Source of the DNA: Paramacrobiotus metropolitanus
Lineage: Eukaryota > Tardigrada > Eutardigrada > Parachela > Macrobiotidae
Assembly: GCF_019649055.1 (NCBI RefSeq)
Contig: NW_026570277.1
Span: 558,001-622,000, forward strand
DNA length: 64,000 bases
Direction: 5' to 3'
This document shows, piece after piece, positions 30,282-42,303 of the stretch; the first letter of the stretch is position 1, and every line of letters begins with the position of its first letter. Both the position numbers and the translations under genes were made by a program. Below the pieces are notes generated by a model that ran no database searches, was not told the DNA's origin, and was given only the letters and a program-made list of their open reading frames with translations.

Positions 30282-33200
30282 TCAGGAACGCGTATATTCA
30301 ACCGCCCAGTGGGTGCAACGATCCATTAGGACAGCACTTGCCCAAGCGAACACGTGCGACATCCCCATTCGCACTCCACAAAATATGCAATAATCCTGAA
30401 ACCACGTCTTCATCCAGTGGCAGAATTGATCCCACGCTGACACCAGCCACTGTGACACCAACCACACCGTGTAGCCACTCAACAGCAGCATCAGACAGGG
30501 CAGTTGTAATCCATCCGGCAGGAATAACTCCGCGGCCGGTAATGGAAGGAGAAACCAGAAAGCCACATGCCGCACACTGACCAGTACCACAGCCTGTATC
30601 TGTGTCCATTCAGTGCATGCACAGCGGATGTCGTCCGTGGGTGGATGGTCAAAGTCCATGACAATTTTGCCGTCCATTAGGATATTCCAGTAATCTACCG
30701 CATCCAGCGGTTCTTCGAAGTTGTCTTCGTCATTATCATTTACTGGCATTATCCGATGCTTTCTACCGTGAAAAGCGGCCTTCAGAGATCCGTAATACGT
30801 TCTACAAAAATATTTTAACACGGGTACTTCGGTTTTTGAAAATATATTGTATTTACACGTGTTTGGAAATTGATAACTCACGTATCTTAATATCTAAACA
30901 CAGCGAAACTGTGAAAAATGGTTGTTTTTAGTATTGATATAAAAACCTCAATCATCAAACTCAGCTTGATAACTGTGCAGAGCCTTGACAAGTTTTTATA
31001 GCAAAAGCACAGTGAAATTAAACTCGAGACTAGATACAAAAACGTACGCGATCGCGGTTTAAATCGCGCGGTCTTCCCCAACGGTATGCAACCGAGGGCC
31101 AGTTTATGAAACGTATACGGGTACAAAAAGACTTGACTGTGTGCTGTGCGATAAATGTGACGGGAGTAGGTTACGTTCTCAATTTCTGACTAAGCATTTG
31201 CACCAATTGCACGTATTATAGCGGATGAAGCATATCTAATCCTGTGGATGGAAAATAAACCAACTACTGTAATTATCTGATTTTACTATGATTCGTGTAC
31301 TCGTTTAAAAAAAAGGTGTGTTCAATTATTGTAAACTAACATTCTACGAGCCAACGACTTACGCGCTATCAACTGTACCGTGTACGAGCTAGCAATACCG
31401 ACGAGCTATTCTAACTGCTTTCGAGCTGTGCTAATAGACTAAAATCCGATTTCACTATCACGCCTACGTAAAGGTTACAGTCTTCCTGGAGCGGCACATA
31501 GGTCTGCCAAATACAATCGACGTTACTATTCAGCAATGAGGTTTTTCTCGGCAATTGCCAAGAACCAGTTTTCCCATATTTGAAATTCAAAATACCCAGC
31601 AGAAGTCCGTTTAACCGAAAAACCCTTAAATCCGCTTACCGCAATAAAGCACGTCCCTCCGTTCTGAAGGACAGGTTGCCGATCACATGGCCCGCACCAA
31701 AACCACAGAACCGATGGGCAAACAGTATCAGTTTCGCTGTGTATTCGCTGGAGCGGTATGCGATTGGAAGAAGCATCTGTAAGCAGTACAGCGGGAAAAG
31801 AAATTCAATAACACTGCCTTCTGGAGCCGGCCAATAGGAGGGCCAGAAATCGTTCGCGCATCCATTTGCGTCTACGGTCACTATGCCCACAATACGTTTA
31901 CGACGAACTGTCGTGGAACCAGTTGGATCCTAAAATACTAAAATATTAGTGTTTAGGCTTTAGAGAATGATCAACTGTTCGAGACATTGAGTGGCTGCAT
32001 GTTGACCAATTCATCTTGACCGAAGAAACCGAAAAGCAACCATACTGAAAGTCTTACTATTCGCTTGCTTGTTTTCTCATCAGAATGTTTCTGCTTTACT
32101 TATTATAAAACGTGCCAACAAAGTTCACAATTACCAAACCCCACTCGTGTTTTATCCTCTTTTTGTGAATTCACTGCACAGATTTGTGATGTAGTAAAAA
32201 TGACGTCAGTGTATCCCATCAAGGCATACTTTCGATTGCTGAGATGGTGATTCACTTAATTAGACCGACAGATGCTGATAGTTATTGTATTGTGTTGTAC
32301 CGTTGTAGAGTTAACGTAACTCTCAGCGCGAGCTGTCCCACTTCCCGAATTTGGTTCTTCCGAACTTAGCTCTTCGCCTCCCGAACTGAGTTCCCCGAAC
32401 AGTGCCAAGAGCTGCCAGACATGAAACATTACGATCAACCAGCCTAGAATAAGTGTCACTGATGCCAGGAACAGATCTTTCCGGGGCGGTCGAGAACCGT
32501 TAGCTTCCGCTGCCGGTCGGTTCTTTGGCGGTTCCGGTAAGTCATCGTTAGATTTTTTGCATGGTGATTTTGTCGCATTCCACCGATTCCTATGCAAAGA
32601 ATAATTAAAAATGTCCAAAATATTGGCTTCGCGTATGTGCCGTTAATATGCTTTATATTACCGACAGACCCTGCTGCCCCTCTCCCACCGCCAGCAGTAA
32701 TGTTCCCCGCGGCGGACACTTGTGACAGTGCACCGGCGAATACTGACCGCACTCGCAGTTTGGTATATTTTTATTTTAATTTATTTTTATTTACTTTTTT
32801 CAATCTTTAAGTTTAGAAACTGGATGAGGTGCTGTCCACATCGTTTTGGCACTTCCCTCACGCGCACTCTGGCAGATTATTTCAATTGACTTTGCTGATA
32901 TTTTACTCCTACGGCGTTGCCGAAAGTGCTTTTGCATAAAAACCAACTTTGTAGTTAACATTTTAGTATGGTAGAATTGGCAAGATCACAGATTGACCTG
33001 AAAATAAGCCATCCTACACAGAATCTCTGTGTACGCTTTCTGACATGGTTGCTATTATATGATTCTGGCAATGGCGATAGGTCAAAAAAGGGTCAAACAT
33101 TTCCGAGGCAAATTTCTGCCGGTTAAACACTAATTTACCACAGTGCACTGCGAATCCATGTGGCATAACTGTTTTTCATCCACAGTCTCCAAAGTCGTCC

Positions 33201-34165
33201 GGTACTGTATACCATCAGCGCACATAAGATCCCCACACAACACGGAAACACAACAACATCCCCGTGCGTCGCCAAGCGCAGCAGAACGGTTGCTACCACC
33301 ATAACGGGAAGGGCTGTCACACCCACGAGAAGTAAACGCATAAACATCCAATACACATTAAGCTCGAAGAAGGCGCAGTAGATCATAATTCGTTTTAACC
33401 GACAGCCCCACAAATGGAAGAAATCCCGCCGATACTCCACATTGTACGCCAGTATCCGGCCTGTCAGCACAAAACACGTCCGAGGGTGCTGAAAACGAAG
33501 GGGCGGGGTCCAGTGGCGGTTAACGAACAGGGATGCCAGCAGCGATATACCCAAAACTATTGTGCAAATCCACATTACATAGGCGCCACGATATCCGGTG
33601 AACCAAGGCACTGCGGTGGCGCTCTGATCGGTACAATTGGTGCTTCCGCTAAAGACTTTCCAGGGTTGTACCACAAGGCCCCAAATACCGTGGTTTATGT
33701 TCTGTTAAAAGATTACTGTTTAATTAACCTGGCCTTCGAAAAAGCAGACATTTTCAGGAAAAAAAGATATCCGGCCTTAACAGGAACAGGAATGTTCAGA
33801 AGGATATAAAACTATATAAATGCAGCGCATCAAGGCGCACTTTTATTGATTTTTCTTCTACAAATCGGCCGTCCGAGTTTCGAGTAGCGACTGTTATGAC
33901 TCATACGATAGTCAGTGGGTTTAGTCTAAAGTTGGAAGACTGAGCTGGCTAACGTTTGAACGGTACTTACGTATCCAAATTTCTTCAGAAGCCAGTCAAT
34001 TTCCGATGCCGTATCTGGACAGTCGCATCTGGTCTGCCACTCTGGAAAGAGTCGTGATCCAAGTTTCATGGATATCTGCAGGGCCAGCCACAAAACCAAG
34101 ATGGCTTCCAGCGCGATTTCTTGGTAAATGGGAAAGGAATGCTTCAACGGATTTCTCAGCGCCAT
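30282..34165 (-). CDS. Array gene C: multi-pass membrane protein, five exons
   Basis: Exons in coding order: 34165-33971, 33701-33139, 32589-32301, 31929-31640, 30801-30282, giving 618 aa with phases 0, 2, 0, 2. Exon 1 has YQEIALEAILVLWLALQ followed by SRLFPEWQ; exon 2 has HGIWGLVVQPW, a TM before NRHW, then VYSTGRLWRLWMKNSY; exon 3 is short and polar apart from one TM (LASVTLILGWLIVMF); exon 4 ends FGAGHVIGNLSFRTEGRALL, like gene B; exon 5 has CACTEWTQIQAVVL and LLPLPAAELFLPDGLQLP. No lesion seen. Family unknown. Confidence 0.75.
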
Positions 34166-34239
34166 TGTGTATTTGCGGAAATCCTTCGGTAATATCGCCA
34201 GAGTTTAAAGGACTGATATTCCTCTAAGAAACAGTTTTA

Positions 34240-35405
34240 GCGACACAAACTTGGGCGATCAACCGTAACACGGTTAAACTGATTGAGTTAAGACGCTCCC
34301 GCTGGTGCTCTGAGACAGTGCGGCGGTTTGTTTAGGAAAATGGGGGCGTCCCAGTCACGAACGATTATTGCCCTCCAAAAACCCATAAATAAACCAGTAT
34401 TGCTCATCCCCGGCAACATATCTGTGTACGAGCACACTTAGAGCACATCATTCTCATTATATCAGTGCCGCTTTCGGATTGGGGAAAGACGCCAGTTGCG
34501 AATCCATAAATTGATCGCGATTGTGACGCGACTGTCTACCTGCTACCGATCTGACTCGATTGGAGTATGAGATTTGATTTACGAAGCTGAAGACCACCGG
34601 CACAAACGTACATTGCCAGTTAACTGTTCCGTGGAACCCAATGGTTCTCTGTGTGAATTATAACAGCGTATCCCGTGTGTTTCGATATGGCGTTGTACGT
34701 CAAGACGATCGATAATCGATATTCACGGGTAAATTGTATTTTGCAAGCAGCTGCTCGAGTGTTCTATTAGGAACACCTCGGTCTGTCATTTGATTCGAAA
34801 TTTTTTAAACGTTCGAAAAAAACGCCTTTTAATAAATGTTTGCGTCGGTGTTCACGAACTGCCCTATCTATGGTGGTTTCCCGCATTCCTCAAAACAGCC
34901 AGAAAACGACCTCTCTTTCCACAAAAAATGTAGTACAAAACTTCAAATTTTTAATGCATAAAACAATACTAGTACAAGCGAGTGCTTCTGTGTTCTGTGA
35001 AGTATGTCAGTACAATACTTTAACAGGTAAGTACTGTATTATAATATGCTAAATGTAAGTCATGTGCACCGTAGTGAGCTAGCATGAAGAATAACAACAA
35101 GTACGACCGGAAAATTTAAGAAGCAAAACAATAGTTGTTAGGCCGACAACAAACAGTCCAACACGACATCTACCTAGCGAATGTGATACTTAATTACGTA
35201 TTACTAATGAATAATAAATGTGTACAGTATATAAAGAAACTTAAGCCTGAAAATGGTAGTTACTAGTTGGTGCTGGCTTGTAAATTATTTTACTACTGCC
35301 GCAAAAAGTGAATAAAGCGGCATCATGACGCAAACAGTGTAGCAAACGGATGAAAACTCTTTCAAAAATGTGCAAGGTTAGCAGTCTTGCACAAATACGG
35401 CAAAC
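34240..35405. other. Spacer between array genes C and D
   Basis: No gene-like signal beyond short open frames. Confidence 0.35.
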
Positions 35406-35409
35406 CAAA

Positions 35410-38400
35410 TTATACGGCGGTAGGTGCTGGCGCGTTTTTCTGCAGTTCCGATACCACCGTTCTGCACTCATACATCACAAAAATCGTTCGCGGATCTCTT
35501 CCTTGCATCATATAATTAGCAGAACCCGGTTTGAAGATCGCTTGCCACAGGTTGTGTACCCGTTCCCACAATATCTTGTCCTCTAATTTTTCCTCTACTT
35601 TGTGCCGCCACCAGTCCCGCAGGGACTCCCAGTACTGTCCGAATATAAATGCCGTGTAGGTGGTCAGAATTGTCAACAGGATAGGTAATTGCCAGCTTTC
35701 GGGCACCACACACTGCGATACCGGCAGCGGCAGCAGCGTCCAGAACAGCAGTTCTTTTAGTCCAACAAAGCTCACGCAAACGATCTTGGTCATGTTATTG
35801 CAGGCGCAGGGCATATCCAGTTCGAGGATGTCAGGCGGAAGCCGCAGCACCCGACATACATAGCACACTAGCCGGCGGCCGCGGAGCACCGAGATATCCA
35901 CCGGACCGGTAAGGTCCGCTGCGTAATTGGCGGTCATCCATGCAGCGCACGCTTCGCAACAGTCAACGTGTGCATAATGTTCTCTATACGATGCATCCGC
36001 CGAATTATCGGATATTTGCAGGAAAGCTTGGGCTTCGTGGCGTTGCGCCTCGGCATCATAGGACCGTTCAGCTTCATCCAGCCAGTCGATTGGTCGATCC
36101 CTAAAAAAGAAAACCGGTTCGCGTATTACCAGATAATAATATTTTAACTGCTGAGTTATCCTCATATACTATTGACTATTTGCTTTTTGCAGTTCTGAAA
36201 AAAACCTTAATTGAATTGATGATTACACACGTAATGCGAACTTATGCGATATGTTTTCCCAACCGGCTAGCTTGGGGATTCCCGCCTTGCATTATTTTTC
36301 AAGTTGCATTTCTCTGTTGCTTATTCTGCTTTGCTTAACATATCGCGAGTTCGACTGCCGATTAGTTCAACCGGACTGTTATAAACAGCCAAGCTTCCGA
36401 AGGGCTAAGTTCCGTTTGTTCACAGCAAGAAAATTATTTGATGGTTATGTCGGAACTGCCATCTGATATTTGTCAACCTGTCTAGTACAAAAAGGAGCAA
36501 ATCGTAGCGCAACAAGAGAAGAATTCAGCGGCGACTTCTACACGAGAAGGGTTCCCTCTGATCACATCAGAAGGAACTTATGTAGAAGAGTCTAAGGAAG
36601 TTATTCTCATAACGCAAACAGTTTATTTCACGTTAGCACCCCATCGGTTGTCCCAGCTGTCTTCATTTACTTCTATACTAGCTGCCTATTACTTACGGTA
36701 CATCCAGTTTTGCTTTCTTCAAACCGAAAAGCGAGTAACACTTGGTTTTGCAAACGACAAAGCAGCTAATTGGCGTCCAGAACAGTAAAAACCCGATCCA
36801 GCGGAGCACCATACATCCAGATATTAGACAACTGACAATCGAGAGCGTTGCACTCCAGAACAGAAAGGTCAGTCCCGTGGTTCGCGCAAAAGGTGACAGT
36901 TCAAGCAAGCCATCCACGTGACCCGCAGTAAACGCTTTCGAATCTACCCAGTAGGACACGATAGCCGGAATATGCTCCAGTCCCTAGAACGCGTAAATTG
37001 TTAAGATTAGAATTTCGAAGACCGGCACTGTATAGCATCACTGTACAGTGTGCACTGCAAGTATAGGCTGAATGGAGTACACTGTGGGTCTTTACGCTTC
37101 TTTTGAGAGCATAAAGAAATTAATCGCTGTCAAATTCGAATTTGCCACAGTGGGGCGTGAATACCTTCCATGTGCTTCAATCGGAATGTGCGATGCGGTA
37201 GTTCGTAAGTAGTGTGTTCTATTCACTTCATTGTCATTGTCAGTCAGTAATTATTGGCCTAGTACTGTAAACAATTATTACCTATTTTACGGTACGACTA
37301 CTTACCTTTGCATTGGAATCATCGCAGCAGTCGTTCAGTTCAACGGCATCAAAACGTCGATAGCCAAGGTGCGGAAAACTGAGAAACAGCTTGTAGCAAA
37401 CGTTGTATGCGACTGCGGTGCTTCCGGCAGTCAGCACACACATTCGCAGCAGGTACTGTTTGCGGGGCGCCGACGGAAGACGCAGTTGCGTTTTCTTACC
37501 GCGTCCCGATCGATCGAGAAGGAGCTGCACTCCACATGTATCCCTAATTCAAATCAACAACATCATGTGTCTCTACGAAATGTTGCAAAAGTCATGCAAC
37601 AATATTTTTCCTCGGTGCACCTTAGTGTTCGAATAATATAGGACAAATACGTCTCGTTCATCCAAAATCCCCAGAGTCGCCCCGTACAATGAACAGATAA
37701 AACGCAGCTCGTAGTAATACAACAGGGAAACACAGCCACTTCCCCGCATAACACAATTATCGCAGTAACCACGCATCCTGCCATAATCACCACAGGCAAA
37801 ACGACGATAACTAGCCATAAAACGCCGAGGAAAAGCGAAGAAACCCAGAGAAAAATAGAATCGATAATCCAAGAGGCGCTGCAGTAGAAACACTCCGCCA
37901 TGTAATCATCTGTAGAGACACCGAATCCGAAAAACATCGAGATTTTCTTGCAGCAGGAAAAATGCTGTTGGGTTGAGGGCAAGCTCCAGTGACGGTTAAT
38001 AAAGGCGGAGCATACAATGGAGGCGGCGACAATGTAGGTCATTGCTAGCGTTAGAAATGTACCGGTGTAGCCAAAGGTCGCCTCCGTCTCCATAGCTGGA
38101 CTGATTGCACAATCATCTAGCAATTTGGACATTCTCGGGTTATTCCATGGCGCTGCGATACGATCCCACAAGCATCCGCTGACATTCTGAAAAATTGCTA
38201 TCTAATGCATAATTAGAACATTTCATGCAAAATAACAGAAACTAATATTATATAGTATTATACGTTGAAATACTCGTATGTGCAACTGCCTAGTCACTGC
38301 GGATCTATGAGCATTTTGTAAGAAATCTGAAAACAGTTGCTCATCTGAACATATGTAGTTAGCATTGCAATAAGGCATTAATCTTTTAGCGGCCGAAAGC

Positions 38401-38651
38401 TTCATTTCTTTAGAATACTTGTGCGTATCCGAACTTACGTATCCGAAGAAGTGAATCAGTTGATCCAAATCAGTCACAGCATTCCGATTCACTCGGCTAT
38501 CCTGCCATTCCGGCAAGAAACGGGAGCCCATTTTCATAGCTATTTGGCTGCTGAACCACAGCACAATAACAGCCTCCATCAGCATCTCCTGATAAACCCA
38601 TGCTGACCTTTTGTTCAGAAAAGCGCATACAGCTTTCTTAATATTTGCCAT
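35410..38651 (-). CDS. Array gene D: multi-pass membrane protein, five exons
   Basis: Best-resolved copy. Exons in coding order: 38651-38439, 38186-37621, 37543-37306, 36983-36697, 36100-35410. Every junction agrees in phase, giving 664 aa. Exon 1: SAWVYQEMLMEAVIVLWFSS then SRFLPEWQ and FFGY before the GTAAGT donor. Exon 2: NVSGCLWDRIAAPW, NRHW, TMs, CTGRLWGFWMNETYL. Exon 3: one TM. Exon 4: a TM pair and a basic tail. Exon 5: a cytoplasmic-looking Cys-rich segment (CCEACAAWM, CYVCRV, CACNN), a TM hairpin with LLPLPVSQCVVPESWQLP, and a long charged tail. Other copies were aligned to this one. The segment at 45.1-45.3 kb and the relic at 41.4 kb align to its exon 1. Function unknown. Confidence 0.8.
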
Positions 38652-38719
38652 TGCCAACAGGTAAAATTTGCTAGCAGAATGTTCACCGAGGTCGAGGAGC
38701 CATAACGCAGATTCCAAGA

Positions 38720-39440
38720 TAAACCGTTTCCAGAAGAGGTTTAATCTGTGATATGATATGCGTGAGCCCGAGTGCTCTGCTTAGTGTCATGCGAAACTAT
38801 AAGGGACTGCAATCGATCACACGAATCACTACGCAGTCCCCGTTATAAATCCTCATTATCCGACTTGCATGACACCTTCTGACGTCGAAGCAGTTCTTTC
38901 ATGGTTCCGTGTAATCTGCGCGAAAATCTGGCAAGAGCGCAACTGATACACCACTCACACAAATTAACAATGTTGATGGGAACAGCTCCACCAGGAGAAA
39001 ATTTAGATCAATTGTCCTCTGTTCCTAGAAATCCCAAGCCTGCTTTCTGTTGGTTGAGTGTAATGCTTTATAATGCTAACTAACTGTTTTCTCTAAATTG
39101 TAACTGAATACAATTAAACTGGAAAATACAATGTTAATGGTATTGCAGTCTGTTTTTCTATGCCGATATTTTCCCAGTAAAATTAAGGTTTAAAACGTTG
39201 AGCACGTGGCATAAGTTGTAGCTGGACAAGTGAAGCAGTGGAAGCGCAATTCATTGCTGCTCTTTGCTGGAAGCTGTTCAGAGGAAGTCGGAAACTGTAT
39301 GGAAGAGTCTGTGAAAAATTCACGGCGAAACTGATAATTATGAAGACTGTCTAATGTTACAAATTTAAACTCAAGGTCAAACAGCAATAAAACGCGTTAT
39401 TTAACGGAATGCTGATATAGGCAACCACTTTAATCTGCTT
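38720..39440. other. Spacer between divergently placed gene D and 7TM receptor 1
   Basis: Intergenic between the minus-strand gene D start and the plus-strand receptor, so it probably holds promoters for both. No specific element identified. Confidence 0.35.
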
Positions 39441-39540
39441 TGGCATGAACATAAAACGGGAAGACACATCGAATTACGCAAGCCACTTAGAAATGCACCC
39501 ATTTATCCGTAGAAGCGCCTGTCCTCAAGCTCTTTTTGTG
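39440..39540 (+). promoter_or_regulatory. Receptor upstream module, copy 1
   Basis: AACGGGAAGACACAT, then AGCCACTT and GCACCCATTTATCCGTAGAA. Related modules lie near 41150, 46210 and 48199, in two cases about 300-400 bases upstream of a receptor start. Likely 5' flank or untranslated leader copied with the gene. Confidence 0.45.
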
Positions 39541-39823
39541 TCGCTACCAAGACAGAAATAAAAACCCAGATGCTGCTTCCGCTGTAATTAAATATACTTC
39601 ACTAACTCTTCGAGAGAACAATTTATTTCCGGTTACCGCTCTCAAACGCTGCCCTGTGTACTGTTTGCTCCTGCCCACTTTAGATCGTCAGTCTAGGGAA
39701 TCGCCTAATTGGGTAACTACTGGCCGTTACCAAACCCATTCCCGGCGTGGCACAGAGTATCAGTAAATTTGTGTTTTGAATTTCGCTGAAGCGCAGTACG
39801 GACATCTTCTATTCAACGGAAAG

Positions 39824-40875
39824 ATGTTGAACGCATCTGCAGATAATGTTACGAATATCTCTCGCATCAGTAACAGCACTCATGTTGAAGGAGTGCCGAT
39901 AATTATGAAGTACGTGCTGGCGGTGTTGGCCCCTTTGCAGCTATGTTATCAAGCGCCGATCGTTGTGCTGTTTGTATCATATCAACGCCTCCGTACCGCA
40001 TTCAACGTTTATCTCATCAACCTCATGATATGCTTTATCACGATACTTTTAGTGGAATACGTTAGCCTGGTGCAAATATTGGCTACCGGCGATGTTGCGC
40101 CGAGTGACAAGGTTTCCTGCGGACTGTCCATTCTTCCAGAAGGCGTGTTGATACACACGGTAGCGACTGGTATGTTTTTGGTGGCTCTTAACCGAATTTG
40201 GGCTGTGACGTTTCCGCTTTCCTATCGCAAGTGTCATACCGTCCGCTTGGCTGTTGTTGCCTGCATTGTTGCAAATATTCTAACCACCATCTTTCGTCTA
40301 CCCTATTTAATACTGGCTCTGGAAGCCTTTCCCGGCAACGTTGAAACGTGTTTTGAGCCACCGTATCATACAGCACCTTCATATTTTGCTATAGCCAAAT
40401 TTGTGTATGTGCCAGTTTTTATTTTGGTTTTCGGGTCGCCAGCTTATGTCGCTATCATGCGGCATATTAAACGGAGAAATGTTGCCGGTTAGTAGTACTG
40501 TAACGAGTATTTACTGCAGTTACGGGCATATAAATGGATGTTTTTATGGTTTACGAGTACAATGTTACAGGTGGAAATACCGGCACGGCGAGACAACCCA
40601 GCAGCAGCAGTTTCACAATATATTTTGGGACTTCGTTAATTAGTTTTGTCACATTCTGCTTTACGTTTCTGGCTCAGTATTACTTCCCACGGGGAAAACT
40701 ACTGGACGAGATTGGACGCCAGATAGGGAACCTCAACTCAGTTTTGGAAGCAACGCTTTTTGTGCTTTGCGCGCCCTTGGCAAGAGAACTCACAGCCCGG
40801 AAATTAGGCATACGTAGCAAAAGTGGACGCATATCTGCCGTGGCATCGCAAAAAAGAATGACAACCTCAGTTTAA
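39824..40875 (+). CDS. 7TM receptor 1 (rhodopsin-like), two exons
   Basis: Exons 39824-40487 and 40571-40875 (donor GCCG/GTTAGT, acceptor TTACAG) give 322 aa. The ATG at 39824 matches the start of the 46.6 kb copy; upstream in-frame sequence lacks an ATG. The N-terminus has N-glycosylation motifs (NAS, NVT, NIS, NST). Seven hydrophobic segments follow. TM3 ends FLVALNRIWAVTFPLSY, where NRI replaces the DRY motif. TM5 runs into basic MRHIKRR. Exon 2 carries TM6 (FVTFCFTFLAQYYFP) and TM7 (LEATLFVLCAPLAREL). The usual NPxxY is absent. Ligand unknown; nematode- or tardigrade-type chemoreceptors are comparable in form only. Confidence 0.7.
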
Positions 40876-41148
40876 GTCGCAAAAAAGTAGATGCTTCGTA
40901 TTCACTCATGCTGCGCATAAAAGAGCTTCACAGAATTATGCGGATGTACTTCTGTTGAACGCAGTTGCAAAAACCTATGCCAATCTTGATCCCAGTGCAG
41001 CATAATGCCGGAAACAAAAAGACATTTTGGCAATGTGTACTTGTACGAATAACATTCTCAAGATCAAATTGTGGTTAAACGCATTGGTTAGCGCAACGGT
41101 TACTTACACAGTTAAATTACGTAATCGTGGTACACCGGTACACCATGA

Positions 41149-41245
41149 GACCATAAAAGGGAGGACACATGTGCTTTGCAAACCACTTTGTTACAGCATT
41201 CAACTATCTGTATTTGTGGAAGCGTCTGTCCGCGCTCCACTACTG
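41149..41245 (+). promoter_or_regulatory. Receptor upstream module, copy 2 (orphan)
   Basis: GAGACCATAAAAGGGAGGAC, then GTGCTTTGCAAACCAC and TATCTGTATTTGTGGAAGCG. Same module as at 39440 and 46210, but no receptor follows on the plus strand. Confidence 0.45.
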
Positions 41246-41397
41246 TTTCGCTTAAACCCGACGAGAATTAAGAGCCCAGGTGCTGCTTTCACCTTTAATA
41301 GGTCTAATTCACATCCTCTTCGGCAGTATAATTGGTTTCGGGTTTGCTGTCCATCGCCGGTATGTGCAGTGTCAATTCTTGTACTGTTCCTGTAGCT

Positions 41398-41510
41398 TTG
41401 TATTTGGCTGCAGAACCACAGCACAAACAAAGCCTCCATTAGCACCTCCTGATAATCCCATGCTTACCTTATGTTTAGAAAATCGTACACAGCCTACTTA
41501 ATTTTTGCAA
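41398..41510 (-). pseudogene. Relic of array-gene exon 1
   Basis: The minus strand reads AWDYQEVLMEALFVLWFCSQ, nearly identical to gene D exon 1, preceded by a decayed N-terminus with stops. Homology ends shortly after the first TM; no other exons are present nearby. It is a truncated seventh member of the array. Confidence 0.8.
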
Positions 41511-41600
41511 GTACCAAATAGTGCTCTTACAGGCAGAATTGTTTGCTAAATACCTTTTCTCGTATATCTGTACAGACTGTACTTGCAACGAAATACGAGT

Positions 41601-41734
41601 TACTGTATTTACACGATATTAAGGGACAGAGAAATCCCCTGGACCGTCCGCACTAGGCGTCGGCTTCACTGATGTCAAAGAAACCGACTGTCACTGGGGA
41701 TTTCTGTGTCCCTTAATATCGTGTAAATACAGTA
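41601..41734. mobile_element. 134 bp inverted-repeat element (MITE-like)
   Basis: The arms TACTGTATTTACACGATATT (continuing AAGGGACA, 28 bp exact) at 41601 and their complement ending at 41734 continue after one mismatch as AGAAATCCCC. No coding capacity; no clear target duplication. Confidence 0.85.
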
Positions 41735-41908
41735 CATGCCAATAATCTGGGCATCGCAGGGTGTAATGTGGTGGGCGAAACGCTTTGATGGTCTGCGCTA
41801 CTTTTTCAGTTGTACTCGTACCAATTTTGTGTTTGATAAGTGAATGTTAGTGGCTTTTTTACATTTCAGTGCGAGTACTGTACAAATACTTGCTTGATAT
41901 AAGTAGTT

Positions 41909-42214
41909 ATGTTACGAAGATACATGCAATCGCGCCAGCGAGGAAGTTTTTCTGCAAACTTTAAGCACTTTGATATCCAAGCCAGGCGCTGTGCTAAGCA
42001 CGGTAAGCAACAAGCACGTCATCAGCCCAACCGTTTTTGGCAACGAAGTGGGCAAAGCAACTTGGTTCGATTAGCAAAAAGAAAACGGGCCAACAGTTTT
42101 GGTACAGTACATTACGATTCACAGCAAAACATCGTCAAGAGAAGCCCAACTGTTTCAGGTTTTGAAACAATGTCATATCAGCAGCACTTTCCGAAAATTA
42201 ATAAGTACAAGTGA
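41909..42214 (+). CDS. Doubtful small basic protein, 101 aa
   Basis: ATG-initiated open frame with many Arg, Lys and Gln (NLVRLAKRKRANSF) and no recognised domain or paralog. It lies just downstream of gene E's 3' end on the other strand. May be chance. Confidence 0.2.
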   Translation: MLRRYMQSRQRGSFSANFKHFDIQARRCAKHGKQQARHQPNRFWQRSGQSNLVRLAKRKRANSFGTVHYDSQQNIVKRSPTVSGFETMSYQQHFPKINKYK

Positions 42215-42303
42215 CTGTAAAACTGTACGGTAATAGTCAGAAATTTCTACAATAAAACAGGCGGAAATAATATCAGAAGAAAACATTGTTATGGTCGGCA
42301 CCG

